Shown piece by piece: positions 21,458 through 29,469 of a DNA stretch of 64,000 bases; the first letter of the stretch is position 1; each line of letters begins with the position of its first letter. The translations under genes and the position numbers were made by a program. Origin of the DNA: DASUPK01 sp963801055 (GTDB lineage: Bacteria; Actinomycetota; Thermoleophilia; Solirubrobacterales; 70-9); assembly GCA_963801055.1 (NCBI GenBank), contig CAWDDE010000003.1, positions 124,001 to 188,000 of the forward strand. The letters are read 5' to 3'. A model generated the notes under the pieces. That model made no database searches and was not told where the DNA came from. It worked only from the letters and a program-made list of their open reading frames with translations.

Positions 21458-22646
21458 TCAGCCGCGGACGCCGCCCGAGTGATGCTTATTGCGCCGCTTC
21501 TTAGCGAAGTGCTTGATGCGCTTCTGCACCGCCGCCTGGATCTGCGCGATCAGGGGGATCATCGCGCCGCCCGGGCACGCCGTCAGACCGAGGGTCGTGT
21601 GGCCGACGATGCGCGGCACCGTGACCACGGTGCCCGCCGGGTAGCGGTTCTGCGGCCCGCCCGCGGAGGTCAGCTGGACGCTCGCGGTGACCGGGTAGGC
21701 GCGGTTCACGGCCATCTTCCAGGCCAGGAATTGGATGATCGAGCGCTGCGCCTCAGGCGTGGGAGCCTCGCTCGTGTGGTCGCCGATCGAGGCGATCGAG
21801 GTGGTCTGCGAGTTGAAGCCCTGCGCCTGGGCGCCGACCACGGCTCTCTTCAGGCCGCCGGCCCGACCCTTATAGAGAGTTCCGTAGCGGTCGACGAGCG
21901 CGTTGTAGCCGATGTCGTTCCAGCCGTTCGCGTAAACGTGGAAGCGGCAGATACCGAGGACGATCGAGGGGGCCTCCTCGGGCGTGTAGTCGTTGGCGTT
22001 CACGGTGTGGTGGATGACCGCCGCCTGGACCGTCCCGTACTGGGGCGCATCCCGGGGCGGGCAGCCTCCACTCGGAAGGTCGGCACCCCACCCGGCCCGA
22101 CCGACGATCGTCGGCTTCGGCGCGATCGCCTGCGCGACGCGGGGTCGTGGCGACCGAGATGAAGGCCGTGTTGATTGCTCGCCGTGCGGAGTTGAGCAGC
22201 CGTTCCGCGAAACCGCCTGCGGTCCCCGAGACGTTGACGAAGTGAAGCTGCCCGCGCGGCCTGAACGGGGCGCGCACCTGGGCCTGATCCGCACCGGCGA
22301 CGTAGATCGGCGTGCCGTCGTTCTGCTCGACCCAGTTGCTCCAGCGCCCACCCTCGTCGCGCACCCGGATCTGCACCGTCCTGCATCTCATGCGCGACCC
22401 CGACCAGGTCGAAGCGGTGCGGGGCGTCTATTGGCGCCGAGATCCAGCGCGGCGGCTCCTCCCGCGGATGAGCGGAGCGGGCTGAGGCCACCGCGGCCGC
22501 GGAGATCCGCTTCGGGGCTCGGAATCCCCCTCTCGAAGTCGACTCCTCCCGGCATGTACGGATGCACAGACAGCGCGGGCGCCGCGACCCAGGCGAACGC
22601 CGCGCAACAGCGCCAGGCACGCCCCCATGACAACCCGCTTGCGCAT
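21458..22646 (-). CDS. Secreted N-acetylmuramoyl-L-alanine amidase, PGRP family, frameshifted
   Basis: Zn-dependent amidase of the Amidase_2/PGRP fold that cleaves the bond between muramic acid and the stem peptide. The catalytic domain begins VGRAGWGADLPSGG and shows zinc ligands in AVIHHTVNANDY and VGHTTLGLTACPGG, with GWNDIGYNALVDRYGTLYKG between. A signal peptide MRKRVVMGACLALL runs across a frameshift into AAFAWVAAPALS. An N-terminal region with VRDEGGRWSNWVEQNDGTPI precedes the amidase, as in actinobacterial secreted PGRPs. Frame changes occur near 22600, 22385 and 22150. The basic C-terminal tail (KKRRNKHH) may help wall binding. Confidence 0.85.
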
Positions 22647-22696
22647 GGTGCTTCGGGAACACATGGTCACCCCGTTTGATTCTCTGACGGTCGACC

Positions 22697-22760
22697 GCTT
22701 CGCCATCAGTCCGCGGCTGCAAGCGGCCACCCATCACGCCGCTCCGGGCTTCGCCCCTTC
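22697..22760 (+). repeat. Dispersed intergenic palindromic repeat, copy B
   Basis: Contains GCTTCGCCATCAGTCCGCGG then GCAAGCGGCC and a second GGGCTTCGCCCC, with the same order and spacing as copy A. It fills most of the gap between the amidase start (22646) and the DUF3105 stop (22790). Confidence 0.55.
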
Positions 22761-22789
22761 GCTCCAAAATATGGTGGGTCGCCGCCCGC

Positions 22790-23560
22790 TTAGCCCAGAT
22801 GGACGGGGATCTGCTGCTCGGGACCGTTGCCCCGGTACGTGTCGCGGAAGTTGCGGATCACGTCGAGGACCGTCTCGTTGTAATGCGGGCAGACGGCCAT
22901 GTTGGTCCACGCGGTGATCGCGACGTCGTAGGGCATGTCGGGGTCGGGGTAGAGGATCATGCCGTCGGGATCCGCGTCGAAGACGCCCTTCAGCGCCAGC
23001 TGCTGGTTCTCGGGCAGGGTCGGCCTGTAGTGGATCTCGACACGCCCGTGCTCCATCGCGTGCACCTCGTTGCGGATGTTGGTCGGCTGGCCGGTATCGC
23101 TGGTGATCGGCGTTTTGTATGCGCCATCATCGATCGGGACGGGGTTGTGGTTGCCGGAGGTGGGCGGCACCGTCTTGTAGTGGACCGGAGTCGAGTTGGG
23201 CACGTGGGTGTTGCCCTCGTCGGGAAGCCTGAGCCGGAGCTCACAGCCGGCCCTCTGCGCGGAGATCGCGAGGTCAGCGAACTGAATCGGCGGCGGAGCC
23301 GTTCCCTGACGGCAGTCCGGCTCGAGGCCCCGAAAGGTCCCAAAGGAGTTCTTGATGTGCGCGTTCTCGCAGGCGTTCACCCCGCCGCCCCCGCCGGCGC
23401 CCGCGATCACGACCACCAGCCCCGCGACCACGGCCAGGGCCAGGAGGCCGGCGACGACGTATCCGGCAATCAGCCGGCGCTGTCCGGAGGATGCCGCCGC
23501 ACGCTCAGCGGCGAGCCGCTGCGCGCGCAGGCGCTCCTTTTCCTCTTTGCGACTGGCCAT
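22790..23560 (-). CDS. DUF3105 domain membrane protein
   Basis: An intact 256-residue protein. A charged cytoplasmic N-terminus (MASRKEEKERLRAQRLAAER) precedes one membrane helix at about residues 29-52. The external part is DUF3105: HVPNSTPVHYKTVPPTSGNH, HAMEHGRVEIHYRP and ITAWTNMAVCPHYNETVLDV. Conserved His, Cys and Tyr residues are all present, hinting at metal binding, but the family has no proven activity. It shares its strand with the amidase upstream of it in the window, about 140 bases away. Confidence 0.85.
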   Translation of the reverse strand: MASRKEEKERLRAQRLAAERAAASSGQRRLIAGYVVAGLLALAVVAGLVVVIAGAGGGGGVNACENAHIKNSFGTFRGLEPDCRQGTAPPPIQFADLAISAQRAGCELRLRLPDEGNTHVPNSTPVHYKTVPPTSGNHNPVPIDDGAYKTPITSDTGQPTNIRNEVHAMEHGRVEIHYRPTLPENQQLALKGVFDADPDGMILYPDPDMPYDVAITAWTNMAVCPHYNETVLDVIRNFRDTYRGNGPEQQIPVHLG

Positions 23561-23589
23561 GGGAGGGCGGAGAGGCTAGCGAAGGGGGT

Positions 23590-24417
23590 TCAAGCCTCGC
23601 TTAGCGCAACCTCGGCCACCGGCTTGCCCTCCCAGACCTGATCGAGGAAGCGGGCGAGCTCGTCGTCGAGGCGATCCGGGGTGACCCGCCACTCGAGGAT
23701 CGAGCTCGCCTCGATCAGGCGGGCGTTGGGCAGCTCCTCGGCCAGCATGCCCGAATCCGAGAATGGGTGGAGCGGATCGGCGTGGTGCCCGATTACGAGC
23801 GCGGGCTGGGTCATCTGCACCCGGAACTGGTGATGCGGCGCCGACGAGCCCAGGAAGAGTCCCTCGAGGATGGCCTCCGAGGGGGCCGGGTCCTGTCGGA
23901 TCCAGTCGAGTCCGATGTCCAACAGCTGATTCGACCGCGGGATTCGCCTTGCCAGCGAGGCGACGACCTGAAGGATCGGCTCGCCGAAGCGCAGGCCGAC
24001 CATGATCGGCGTGAAGAGCACCGCCGCCGCGAGCAGGGCGTTGTCGAGGACCGGCATCTCGACCATCATCCCGCGGGCCCGCTTCGGGGAGAGATAGGCC
24101 AGCTCGAGCGTCACGTTGGCCCCCAGCGAGGTGCCGCCGATCACCGCGCTGTCGAGGTCGAGGTGATCGAGCAGGGCCTCGACCTGGCGGGCGAAGAAGG
24201 TCATCGAGTACTGCGACATGTCCGCCGGCCGATCCGATCGCCCGTGTCCAAGCAGGTCGATGGTGATCACGCGGTTGCCGCGGGAGGCCATCTCGGGGGC
24301 GAGCCGGTCGAACATGCGCCGGTTCATCAGCAGGCCGTGGATCAGCACGAGTGGCCGCTCTCCCGCGCCGTACTCGTCGTAGGAGATCCGGAAACCGTTG
24401 TAGTCGAACTCGGGCAT
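23590..24417 (-). CDS. Alpha/beta-fold hydrolase
   Basis: 275 residues from the ATG at 24417. Oxyanion-hole motif LVLIHGLLMN, nucleophile elbow GGTSLGAN (Ser) and the acid region IGHHADPLHPFSDS are seen. The usual terminal catalytic His is not obvious; the C-terminus reads SSILEWRVTPDRLDDELARF, as in a recognisable actinobacterial subgroup, so the His of GHHADPLHPF may take part. Substrate unknown; esterase or hydrolase activity is inferred from the fold only. Confidence 0.8.
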   Translation of the reverse strand: MPEFDYNGFRISYDEYGAGERPLVLIHGLLMNRRMFDRLAPEMASRGNRVITIDLLGHGRSDRPADMSQYSMTFFARQVEALLDHLDLDSAVIGGTSLGANVTLELAYLSPKRARGMMVEMPVLDNALLAAAVLFTPIMVGLRFGEPILQVVASLARRIPRSNQLLDIGLDWIRQDPAPSEAILEGLFLGSSAPHHQFRVQMTQPALVIGHHADPLHPFSDSGMLAEELPNARLIEASSILEWRVTPDRLDDELARFLDQVWEGKPVAEVALSEA

Positions 24418-24437
24418 CGAGCGGACGAGTCTAGGCC

Positions 24438-25358
24438 TCAGCTGGCCCGGGCCGTCGCGGGCTCGGTCGCGCCCCGGGCCTCCCAGGGCCTGGAGACCTG
24501 CAGGGCGCCCAGGATCGCGCGTGCGGCGGGCCACCGGTTGAGGGCGTAGAGGTGGATCCCCGGCGCGCCCTCGCGGAGCAGCTCCGCACACTGCTGCGCC
24601 GCGTAGGCCACCCCAAGGCCGAACTCTGCCCGCTCGTTGCCATCGGCCGCCTCCATGGCGTCGGAGAGGCGCTCCGGGATCTTCGCTTCGCAGAGCTCGG
24701 CGATCCGCGCGATCTGCTTGTAGCCGGTCATCGGCATCACGCCCGGGATGATCGGCACGTCGATCCCGGCGGCCCGCGCCGCCGGAAGGAAGTCGAAGTA
24801 GGAGCGATTGTCGTAGAAGAGCTGGGTGATCAGGAAGCTCGCGCCGTTCTCGACCTTGGTCTTCAGGTAGGCGATATCGGCCTCCAGGCTGGGCGCCTCC
24901 GGATGGACCTCGGGGAAGCAGGCACCGCCGATCGCGAGTTCCGGATGCGCTTCGCTGATCAGCCCGGCGAGCTCGGCCGCGCTCCCGAGGCCGCCCTCCG
25001 GCTGAACGAAGTCGGTCTGCCCGCGTGGCGGATCGCCCCTCAGGGCCAGGATGTTCTCGATTCCAGCGTCCGCGATCCGATCGACCATCTCTCGCAGGGT
25101 GTCCGTCGTCTCGCCCACGCAGCTCAGGTGGGCCATCGCCTCGACTCCGTATTCGTCCCGGATGGCGCGGGTGATCTCCACTGTCCCCTCGCGTGTCGCC
25201 CCGCCCGCTCCGTAGGTGACCGAGAAGAAGCTCGGCCCGAGCCGGCTCAGGAACTCCACCGTCTCGAACAGGGTCTCGCGACCCTCCTCGGTCTTGGGAG
25301 GGAAGAACTCGACCGAGAAGCAGGGCCGCGTCGATGCGAGCATTTCGTCGATTCTCAT
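24438..25358 (-). CDS. metF: Methylenetetrahydrofolate reductase
   Basis: FAD/NAD(P)H-dependent enzyme that makes 5-methyl-THF for methionine synthesis. An intact 306-residue TIM barrel with CFSVEFFPPKTEEGRETLFE, FFSVTYGAGGATREGTVEIT, ILALRGDPPRGQTDFVQPEG, FLITQLFYDNRSYFDFL and IPGVMPMTGYKQI; the catalytic Glu is in VEFFPPK and the FAD-binding Asp in LRGDPP. The ATG at 25358 matches the family start. No riboswitch was recognised upstream. Confidence 0.95.
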   Translation of the reverse strand: MRIDEMLASTRPCFSVEFFPPKTEEGRETLFETVEFLSRLGPSFFSVTYGAGGATREGTVEITRAIRDEYGVEAMAHLSCVGETTDTLREMVDRIADAGIENILALRGDPPRGQTDFVQPEGGLGSAAELAGLISEAHPELAIGGACFPEVHPEAPSLEADIAYLKTKVENGASFLITQLFYDNRSYFDFLPAARAAGIDVPIIPGVMPMTGYKQIARIAELCEAKIPERLSDAMEAADGNERAEFGLGVAYAAQQCAELLREGAPGIHLYALNRWPAARAILGALQVSRPWEARGATEPATARAS

Positions 25359-25432
25359 CTCAGCAAGGGTATTCGGCGCCGCATACCAGGGAGCCAGCGG
25401 CAGCCGTTCAGCTGATCGCTCCAGAGAACGCA

Positions 25433-25462
25433 CCGGGACCGGACATCCGGTCCGGCCCCGGT
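25433..25462 (-). terminator. GC-rich hairpin downstream of glnK
   Basis: GGACCGGA-CA-TCCGGTCC is a perfect inverted repeat at 25436-25453, extended by ACCGG and CCGGT. It lies 20-50 bases after the glnK stop on the same strand, inside the 123-base gap before metF. No U-tract follows, so intrinsic termination is only possible, not certain. Confidence 0.4.
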
Positions 25463-25481
25463 GGTCCAAACAGCCTGCGCG

Positions 25482-25850
25482 TCAGGCGGGAATCTCTTCC
25501 TCCTGGTGCGCCTGCAGCACCATCTCTCCCTCCTCCCCGGTGCGGATGCGGATCGCTTCCTCCACCGGCAGGACGAAGATCTTCCCGTCTCCGACGTCGC
25601 CCGTCCGGGCGTGCTTCAGGATCGTCTCTACAACGAGGCCCTTGTCCTTGTCCTCGACCACGACCTCCACCTTCAGCTTCGGCCGGACGTTGACGGTCAG
25701 GGTCGAGCCGCGATAGCTCTCGACGACACCCTTCTGCCGACCGGATCCCTTCACCTCGCCGATCGAGAGGGACGGAAACCCCCTCTCGAGCAGCTCGGTG
25801 CGAATTGGCTCGAACGCCTCGTGGCGGATGAATGCCTCGATCTTCTTCAT
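25482..25850 (-). CDS. glnK: Nitrogen regulatory protein PII (GlnK/GlnB)
   Basis: Small trimeric signal protein that senses 2-oxoglutarate and ATP/ADP and controls ammonium transport. MKKIEAFIRHEAFEPIRTEL is the standard start; the T-loop reads GSGRQKGVVESYRGS with the modifiable Tyr present, and KIFVLPVEEAIRIRTGE is the PII C-terminal signature. ATG at 25850 is preferred over GTG at 25856 because GGAGGTGAAC sits directly upstream of it. It follows amt by 10 bases, the conserved amt-glnK arrangement. Confidence 0.95.
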   Translation of the reverse strand: MKKIEAFIRHEAFEPIRTELLERGFPSLSIGEVKGSGRQKGVVESYRGSTLTVNVRPKLKVEVVVEDKDKGLVVETILKHARTGDVGDGKIFVLPVEEAIRIRTGEEGEMVLQAHQEEEIPA

Positions 25851-25860
25851 GTTCACCTCC

Positions 25861-27318
25861 TCACTTAGCGTCCGCAGTCATCGTGGCAGTGCCGAGCGCG
25901 GGCTGCCCGACGGGCAGAGGCCCACTCGCCGCTCCCGGGTACTCGGGCTGCGGGATGAACTGCTCGGGGTAGCCGTACATACCGTGCTCGGAGATGTCGA
26001 GCCCGGCGTCCTCTTCCTCCGGCGTCACGCGCAAACCGATCGTGTACTTCATCGCGCCGAACACGGCGTACGAGACCGCGAACACCGTGGCAAACGCCAC
26101 CGCGATCCCGAGAGCCTGGATTCCCAGCTGGTGGAAGCTGCCGCTGTACCAGAGGCCCGGGTCGCCGACGCCGTTGAGCTCCGCGAGACGCGGGGACGTG
26201 AAGATCCCGCAGCAGAGCGTGCCCACGACCCCGGCCAGGCCGTGCGCGGAGAGCGCGCCGACCGGGTCATCGAGGTACTTGTCGATCGTGAGAACGCCGA
26301 CCACGACGACGAAGCCCGCGATCGCACCGATGATCGGGGCGGCCCAGAACTCGACGTATCCGGAGGGGGCGGTGATCGCAACCAGCCCGGCAATCGCGCC
26401 GTTACCAGCCATCCCGATGTCGATGGTCCGCCGCATCAGGTACATCGTGCTCACCGCGGTGATCACACCGGCGGCGGCAGCCAGGTTGGTGACCAGAGCG
26501 ACCTCGGCGAACCTGTTGCCGAGCGCACCGAGGGTTGAGCCCGGATTGAATCCGAACCAGCCCAGCCAGAGGATCAGGACCCCGAGCCCGACCAGGGGCA
26601 TCGAGTGCCCCGGGATGGCCCGCGGCTTGCCGTCGCGTCCGAACTTCCCACGACGCGCGCCAAGCAGCAGCAGGGCCGCAAGTGCACCGGTAGCGCCGAT
26701 CAGATGGACGACCGTCGATCCGGCGAAGTCCTGCATACCGAGGTTGGCCTGCAGCCAGCCGCCGCCGAAGATCCAGTGGCTGATGATCGGATAGATCAGC
26801 GCGCTGAAGATCACCGCATAGATCACGTAGGCGGCGAACTTGATCCGCTCCAGCGTGGTTCCCCAGATGATTGCCAGCGACACGGCGCAGAAGACGAACT
26901 GGAAGAACAGGAGCGCCGCCGGGCTGATGTTCGCGATGTCCAACAGCGGAATCTGCGACGCGGCCTCCGCCGGATCTCCGCTCACGTTGAGGAAGAAGCC
27001 GTGGGTGCCGGCGATCGCACCCGCTCCGCCGAAGGCGAGCGCGAACCCCACAGCCCAGTAGGCGATGGAGGCGATCGAGTAGTTGACCAGGATCTTGGCG
27101 ATTCCGGCACCCGCGTTCTTCATCCGCGAGAACCCGATTTCAAGCAGGGCGAATCCGGCCTGCATGAACATCACCAGGACGCCGGCGACCACGACCCACA
27201 TGGTGTTGAGCGACGAGATCGTGTCGTCGAGCGTCGGATCCTGGGCGAACGCCGCTGTGGGCAGAGCGAGCACCACCACCCCTGCGAGAGCGAGGGCCCA
27301 AAGCAACTTTCGACTCAT
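25861..27318 (-). CDS. amt: Ammonium transporter (Amt/MEP/Rh family)
   Basis: 485 residues with a cleavable signal peptide (residues 1-25, ending TAAFAQ) and 11 membrane helices. Signature sequences are FALLEIGFSRMKNAG, FAGSTVVHLIGATGALAALL carrying the first pore His, GWFGFNPGST, and DDPVGALSAHGLAGVVGTLC with the second pore His. It imports ammonium and is gated by PII encoded next. The ATG at 27318 follows AAAGGAACGGAA, a plausible ribosome site. No NtrC or GlnR site could be identified in the 189-base gap upstream. Confidence 0.95.
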   Translation of the reverse strand: MSRKLLWALALAGVVVLALPTAAFAQDPTLDDTISSLNTMWVVVAGVLVMFMQAGFALLEIGFSRMKNAGAGIAKILVNYSIASIAYWAVGFALAFGGAGAIAGTHGFFLNVSGDPAEAASQIPLLDIANISPAALLFFQFVFCAVSLAIIWGTTLERIKFAAYVIYAVIFSALIYPIISHWIFGGGWLQANLGMQDFAGSTVVHLIGATGALAALLLLGARRGKFGRDGKPRAIPGHSMPLVGLGVLILWLGWFGFNPGSTLGALGNRFAEVALVTNLAAAAGVITAVSTMYLMRRTIDIGMAGNGAIAGLVAITAPSGYVEFWAAPIIGAIAGFVVVVGVLTIDKYLDDPVGALSAHGLAGVVGTLCCGIFTSPRLAELNGVGDPGLWYSGSFHQLGIQALGIAVAFATVFAVSYAVFGAMKYTIGLRVTPEEEDAGLDISEHGMYGYPEQFIPQPEYPGAASGPLPVGQPALGTATMTADAK

Positions 27319-27507
27319 TTCCGTTCCTTTCCATGCCCGCCGAGGCCAGCCGCGGCGGTTGCGGTTTTCGTCGCGTAGCACGGTATGAGGCTCCTCGAGC
27401 CGATTCTTTGGACTGCTGTCGGAAATCGGCCCAGGGCAAATCACCCCGCGGTCGAGTACCGGCTCGTGCTGATCGTCACGAGAATGCGCGCCCGCTAGCT
27501 TCCGGGC

Positions 27508-28560
27508 GTGAGATCGGCCGAGCGTATCCTCTCCGCCGCCGAGCTGAATCGGGCCCTGCTCGCCCGCCAGCTTCTCCTCGAGCGCGTGAAGAGTCCGCTT
27601 CCGAGGGTGATCGAGCGCATGGGCATGCTGCAGGCGCAGTATGCGCCATCCATGTACATCGGCATCTGGGCCCGGATGGAGGGCTTTGAGCGGGGCCAGC
27701 TGGACGATGCGCTCGAGCGCCGATCGGTCGCCCAGGGGACCTTGATGCGGGCCACCATCCACCTCGTCTCGAACCGCGATTACTGGCCTGCCGCGATCGG
27801 CATCCGCCGGGACCGCCGCGAGGCTTGGCTCAAGGCCGGCCCACGTCGTGGCTACAGCGCCTCGCAGATGGCGGCTCACGCGCGTCGACTCCGGGCGCGT
27901 CTGGGGGACGGCACGATGAGCCGCAAGGAGATCCACGAGCTGCTCGGCTCGGACAGCGTTGTCACCAACGGGGTCAACCAGTGGCTGGACCTCGTCCGGG
28001 TGCCGCCTTCGGGCACGTGGGAGCGCCGCCGGGCCGACCTCTACGCCGCCTCGGATCAGTGGCTCGGGCCTCCCCCGGAGATCGACGAGGTCGACGGAGT
28101 CGAGTTGCTGGTGCGGCGCTATCTCGGAGCGTTCGGCCCGGGCGCTGTCGCCGAGATCGCAAACTGGGGGGGCCTCCATCCAAAGCGGCTGGCTTCGGCG
28201 CTGGAGCGGCTCAAGTTGCGCAGGTTCGCCGCCGAGGACGGCACCGAGCTGCTGGACCTGCCCCGGGCGCGGCTTCCCGACCCGGAGACGCCGGCGCCGC
28301 CGCGATTCCTGCCGACGTGGGATGCGACCCTGCTGGCGCACGCGCGTCGCACCGCGATCCTGCCGGAGGAGCACAGGCCGAAGGTGTTCAACGCGCGAAC
28401 GCCACAATCGGTTTCCACCTTCCTCGTGGACGGCCGGGTGGCCGGGACCTGGCGCTACGAGACGGGGAAGGTCAGGATGCAGCCGTTCGGGCGGCTCGAC
28501 TCCGCCGCCCGGCGCGAGCTGCGGGACGAGGCCGACCGACTCGCCGAGCTTCACCGCTGA
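27508..28560 (+). CDS. Winged-helix AlkZ-like (HTH_42) DNA-binding protein
   Basis: An intact 350-residue protein of the HTH_42 family, which includes the DNA glycosylases AlkZ and YcaQ that unhook interstrand crosslinks. The catalytic QxQ motif appears as MLQAQYAPSMYIGIWARM (Q-A-Q at about residues 47-49). Tandem winged-helix regions follow, with GTLMRATIHLVSNRDYW, the ELLVRRYLGAFGPGAVAEIA block and FLPTWDATLLAHARR. GTG at 27508 is the family-like start. Glycosylase activity is inferred from the motif; the natural lesion is unknown. Its 3' end overlaps the convergent hydrolase by 89 bases. Confidence 0.82.
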   Translation: MRSAERILSAAELNRALLARQLLLERVKSPLPRVIERMGMLQAQYAPSMYIGIWARMEGFERGQLDDALERRSVAQGTLMRATIHLVSNRDYWPAAIGIRRDRREAWLKAGPRRGYSASQMAAHARRLRARLGDGTMSRKEIHELLGSDSVVTNGVNQWLDLVRVPPSGTWERRRADLYAASDQWLGPPPEIDEVDGVELLVRRYLGAFGPGAVAEIANWGGLHPKRLASALERLKLRRFAAEDGTELLDLPRARLPDPETPAPPRFLPTWDATLLAHARRTAILPEEHRPKVFNARTPQSVSTFLVDGRVAGTWRYETGKVRMQPFGRLDSAARRELRDEADRLAELHR

Positions 28561-29164
28561 GGACGCCGTGCAACCAGGCTCGCACTGCCGCTGACACGGC
28601 CTCGGGATCCGCCTTCAGCCCGTGGTCTCCACGGACGGCGACGACCTCCCGGGCGGGCCCCGGGGGTGGCATACCGAACCGGTCGCTCTCGCCCTGGACG
28701 ACGAGAACGGGAACCTCGAGCGCGTCGAGCTCCGGCAGGCGGCTCTGGGGCGGCTTGCCCGCCCGGCGCGGCGGCTCGAGCGGAAAAGCGAGGCAGAGGA
28801 CGGCCCCGGCTCCGGTCGCCTCGACGGTGCGGCAGGCGACGCGCGCGCCGAGTGAGCGGCCACCGACCACGAGCGGCAGGTCCTGCAAGGCGCCGTCCCG
28901 CAGCTGCTCGAGGACAGCGATCCAGGCAGCGTCCAGCTGTTTCGCGGAAGCCGGGGAGCGCCGGCCCGCGACGCGGTAGGGCTGCTCGACGAGCGCGACG
29001 GTGAAGCCTGCTGAGACCGCAGCATCGGTCGCGGCGAGGAGATCAGGCGCCTCGACCCCTCCGGCCGCCCCATGCCCGAGGACAAGTGCACCGCTGGGCC
29101 GATCGACCCTGTGCAGATGCACTCGGGCGGGCCCCGACGGCGTATCGATTTGCGCGCGTGACAA
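28472..29164 (-). CDS. Alpha/beta hydrolase of the KANL3/Tex30-like family
   Basis: 230 residues with ALVLGHGAAGGVEAPDLLAA, VVGGRSLGARVACRTV (nucleophile Ser in GRSLG), LVVQGESDRFG and the catalytic His in VAVRGDHGLK. The family is widespread in actinobacteria and of unknown substrate. TTG at 29164 begins one base after the 3' end of the tRNA-Ala gene on the same strand, so there is no independent leader; GTG at 29122 is an alternative. The last 30 codons are Arg/Ala-rich and lie inside the AlkZ-like gene, so the true end may be earlier. Confidence 0.78.
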   Translation of the reverse strand: MSRAQIDTPSGPARVHLHRVDRPSGALVLGHGAAGGVEAPDLLAATDAAVSAGFTVALVEQPYRVAGRRSPASAKQLDAAWIAVLEQLRDGALQDLPLVVGGRSLGARVACRTVEATGAGAVLCLAFPLEPPRRAGKPPQSRLPELDALEVPVLVVQGESDRFGMPPPGPAREVVAVRGDHGLKADPEAVSAAVRAWLHGVLSGEARRVGRPRPAARAGRRSRAARTAAS

Positions 29165-29237
29165 TGGAGCTAGCCGGACTCGAACCGGCGACCTCCTGGG
29201 TGCGATCCAGGCGCTCTCCCAACTGAGCTATAGCCCC
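29165..29237 (-). tRNA. tRNA-Ala (anticodon CGC)
   Basis: 73 bases folding into a standard cloverleaf. The acceptor GGGGCTA pairs with TAGCTCC and keeps the G3:U70 wobble that identifies alanine tRNAs; the anticodon loop ATCGCAC sits in a CCTGG/CCAGG stem; the T arm has GGTTCGAGTCC. CCA is not encoded. Confidence 0.95.
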
Positions 29238-29469
29238 GAGTGATCGAGGGGCAAGGATACGCTGTCCCGAGGTTGAGCCTCGGACGGCGCCTCGCGCTCT
29301 TTTCGTGCTGATCTGCGGTCGTGCCCACCCGCTCACTGCCCGCCGACCGCTTGGCCGAAGCGCCGGAAATTGGTCGGTCGGGTGCAGGGTCCAGGCGGCG
29401 ATCCAGCTATCACATGTGCGCCGCAGGGCATAAGCTTTGACCGTTCGAGAGGGGGCAGACCCGCGCATC
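29238..29469. promoter_or_regulatory. Intergenic region between divergent tRNA-Ala and acidic protein gene
   Basis: About 230 bases with no gene. It must carry promoters in both directions. A GAGAGGGGGCAG ribosome-site-like stretch lies at 29449-29460 before the ATG at 29470. No clear -35/-10 or operator was identified. Confidence 0.35.

Noticed and set aside
25359..25481. SAM or other riboswitch before metF
   Set aside because: The hairpin here lacks SAM riboswitch core sequences and fits better as the 3' end of the amt-glnK transcript.
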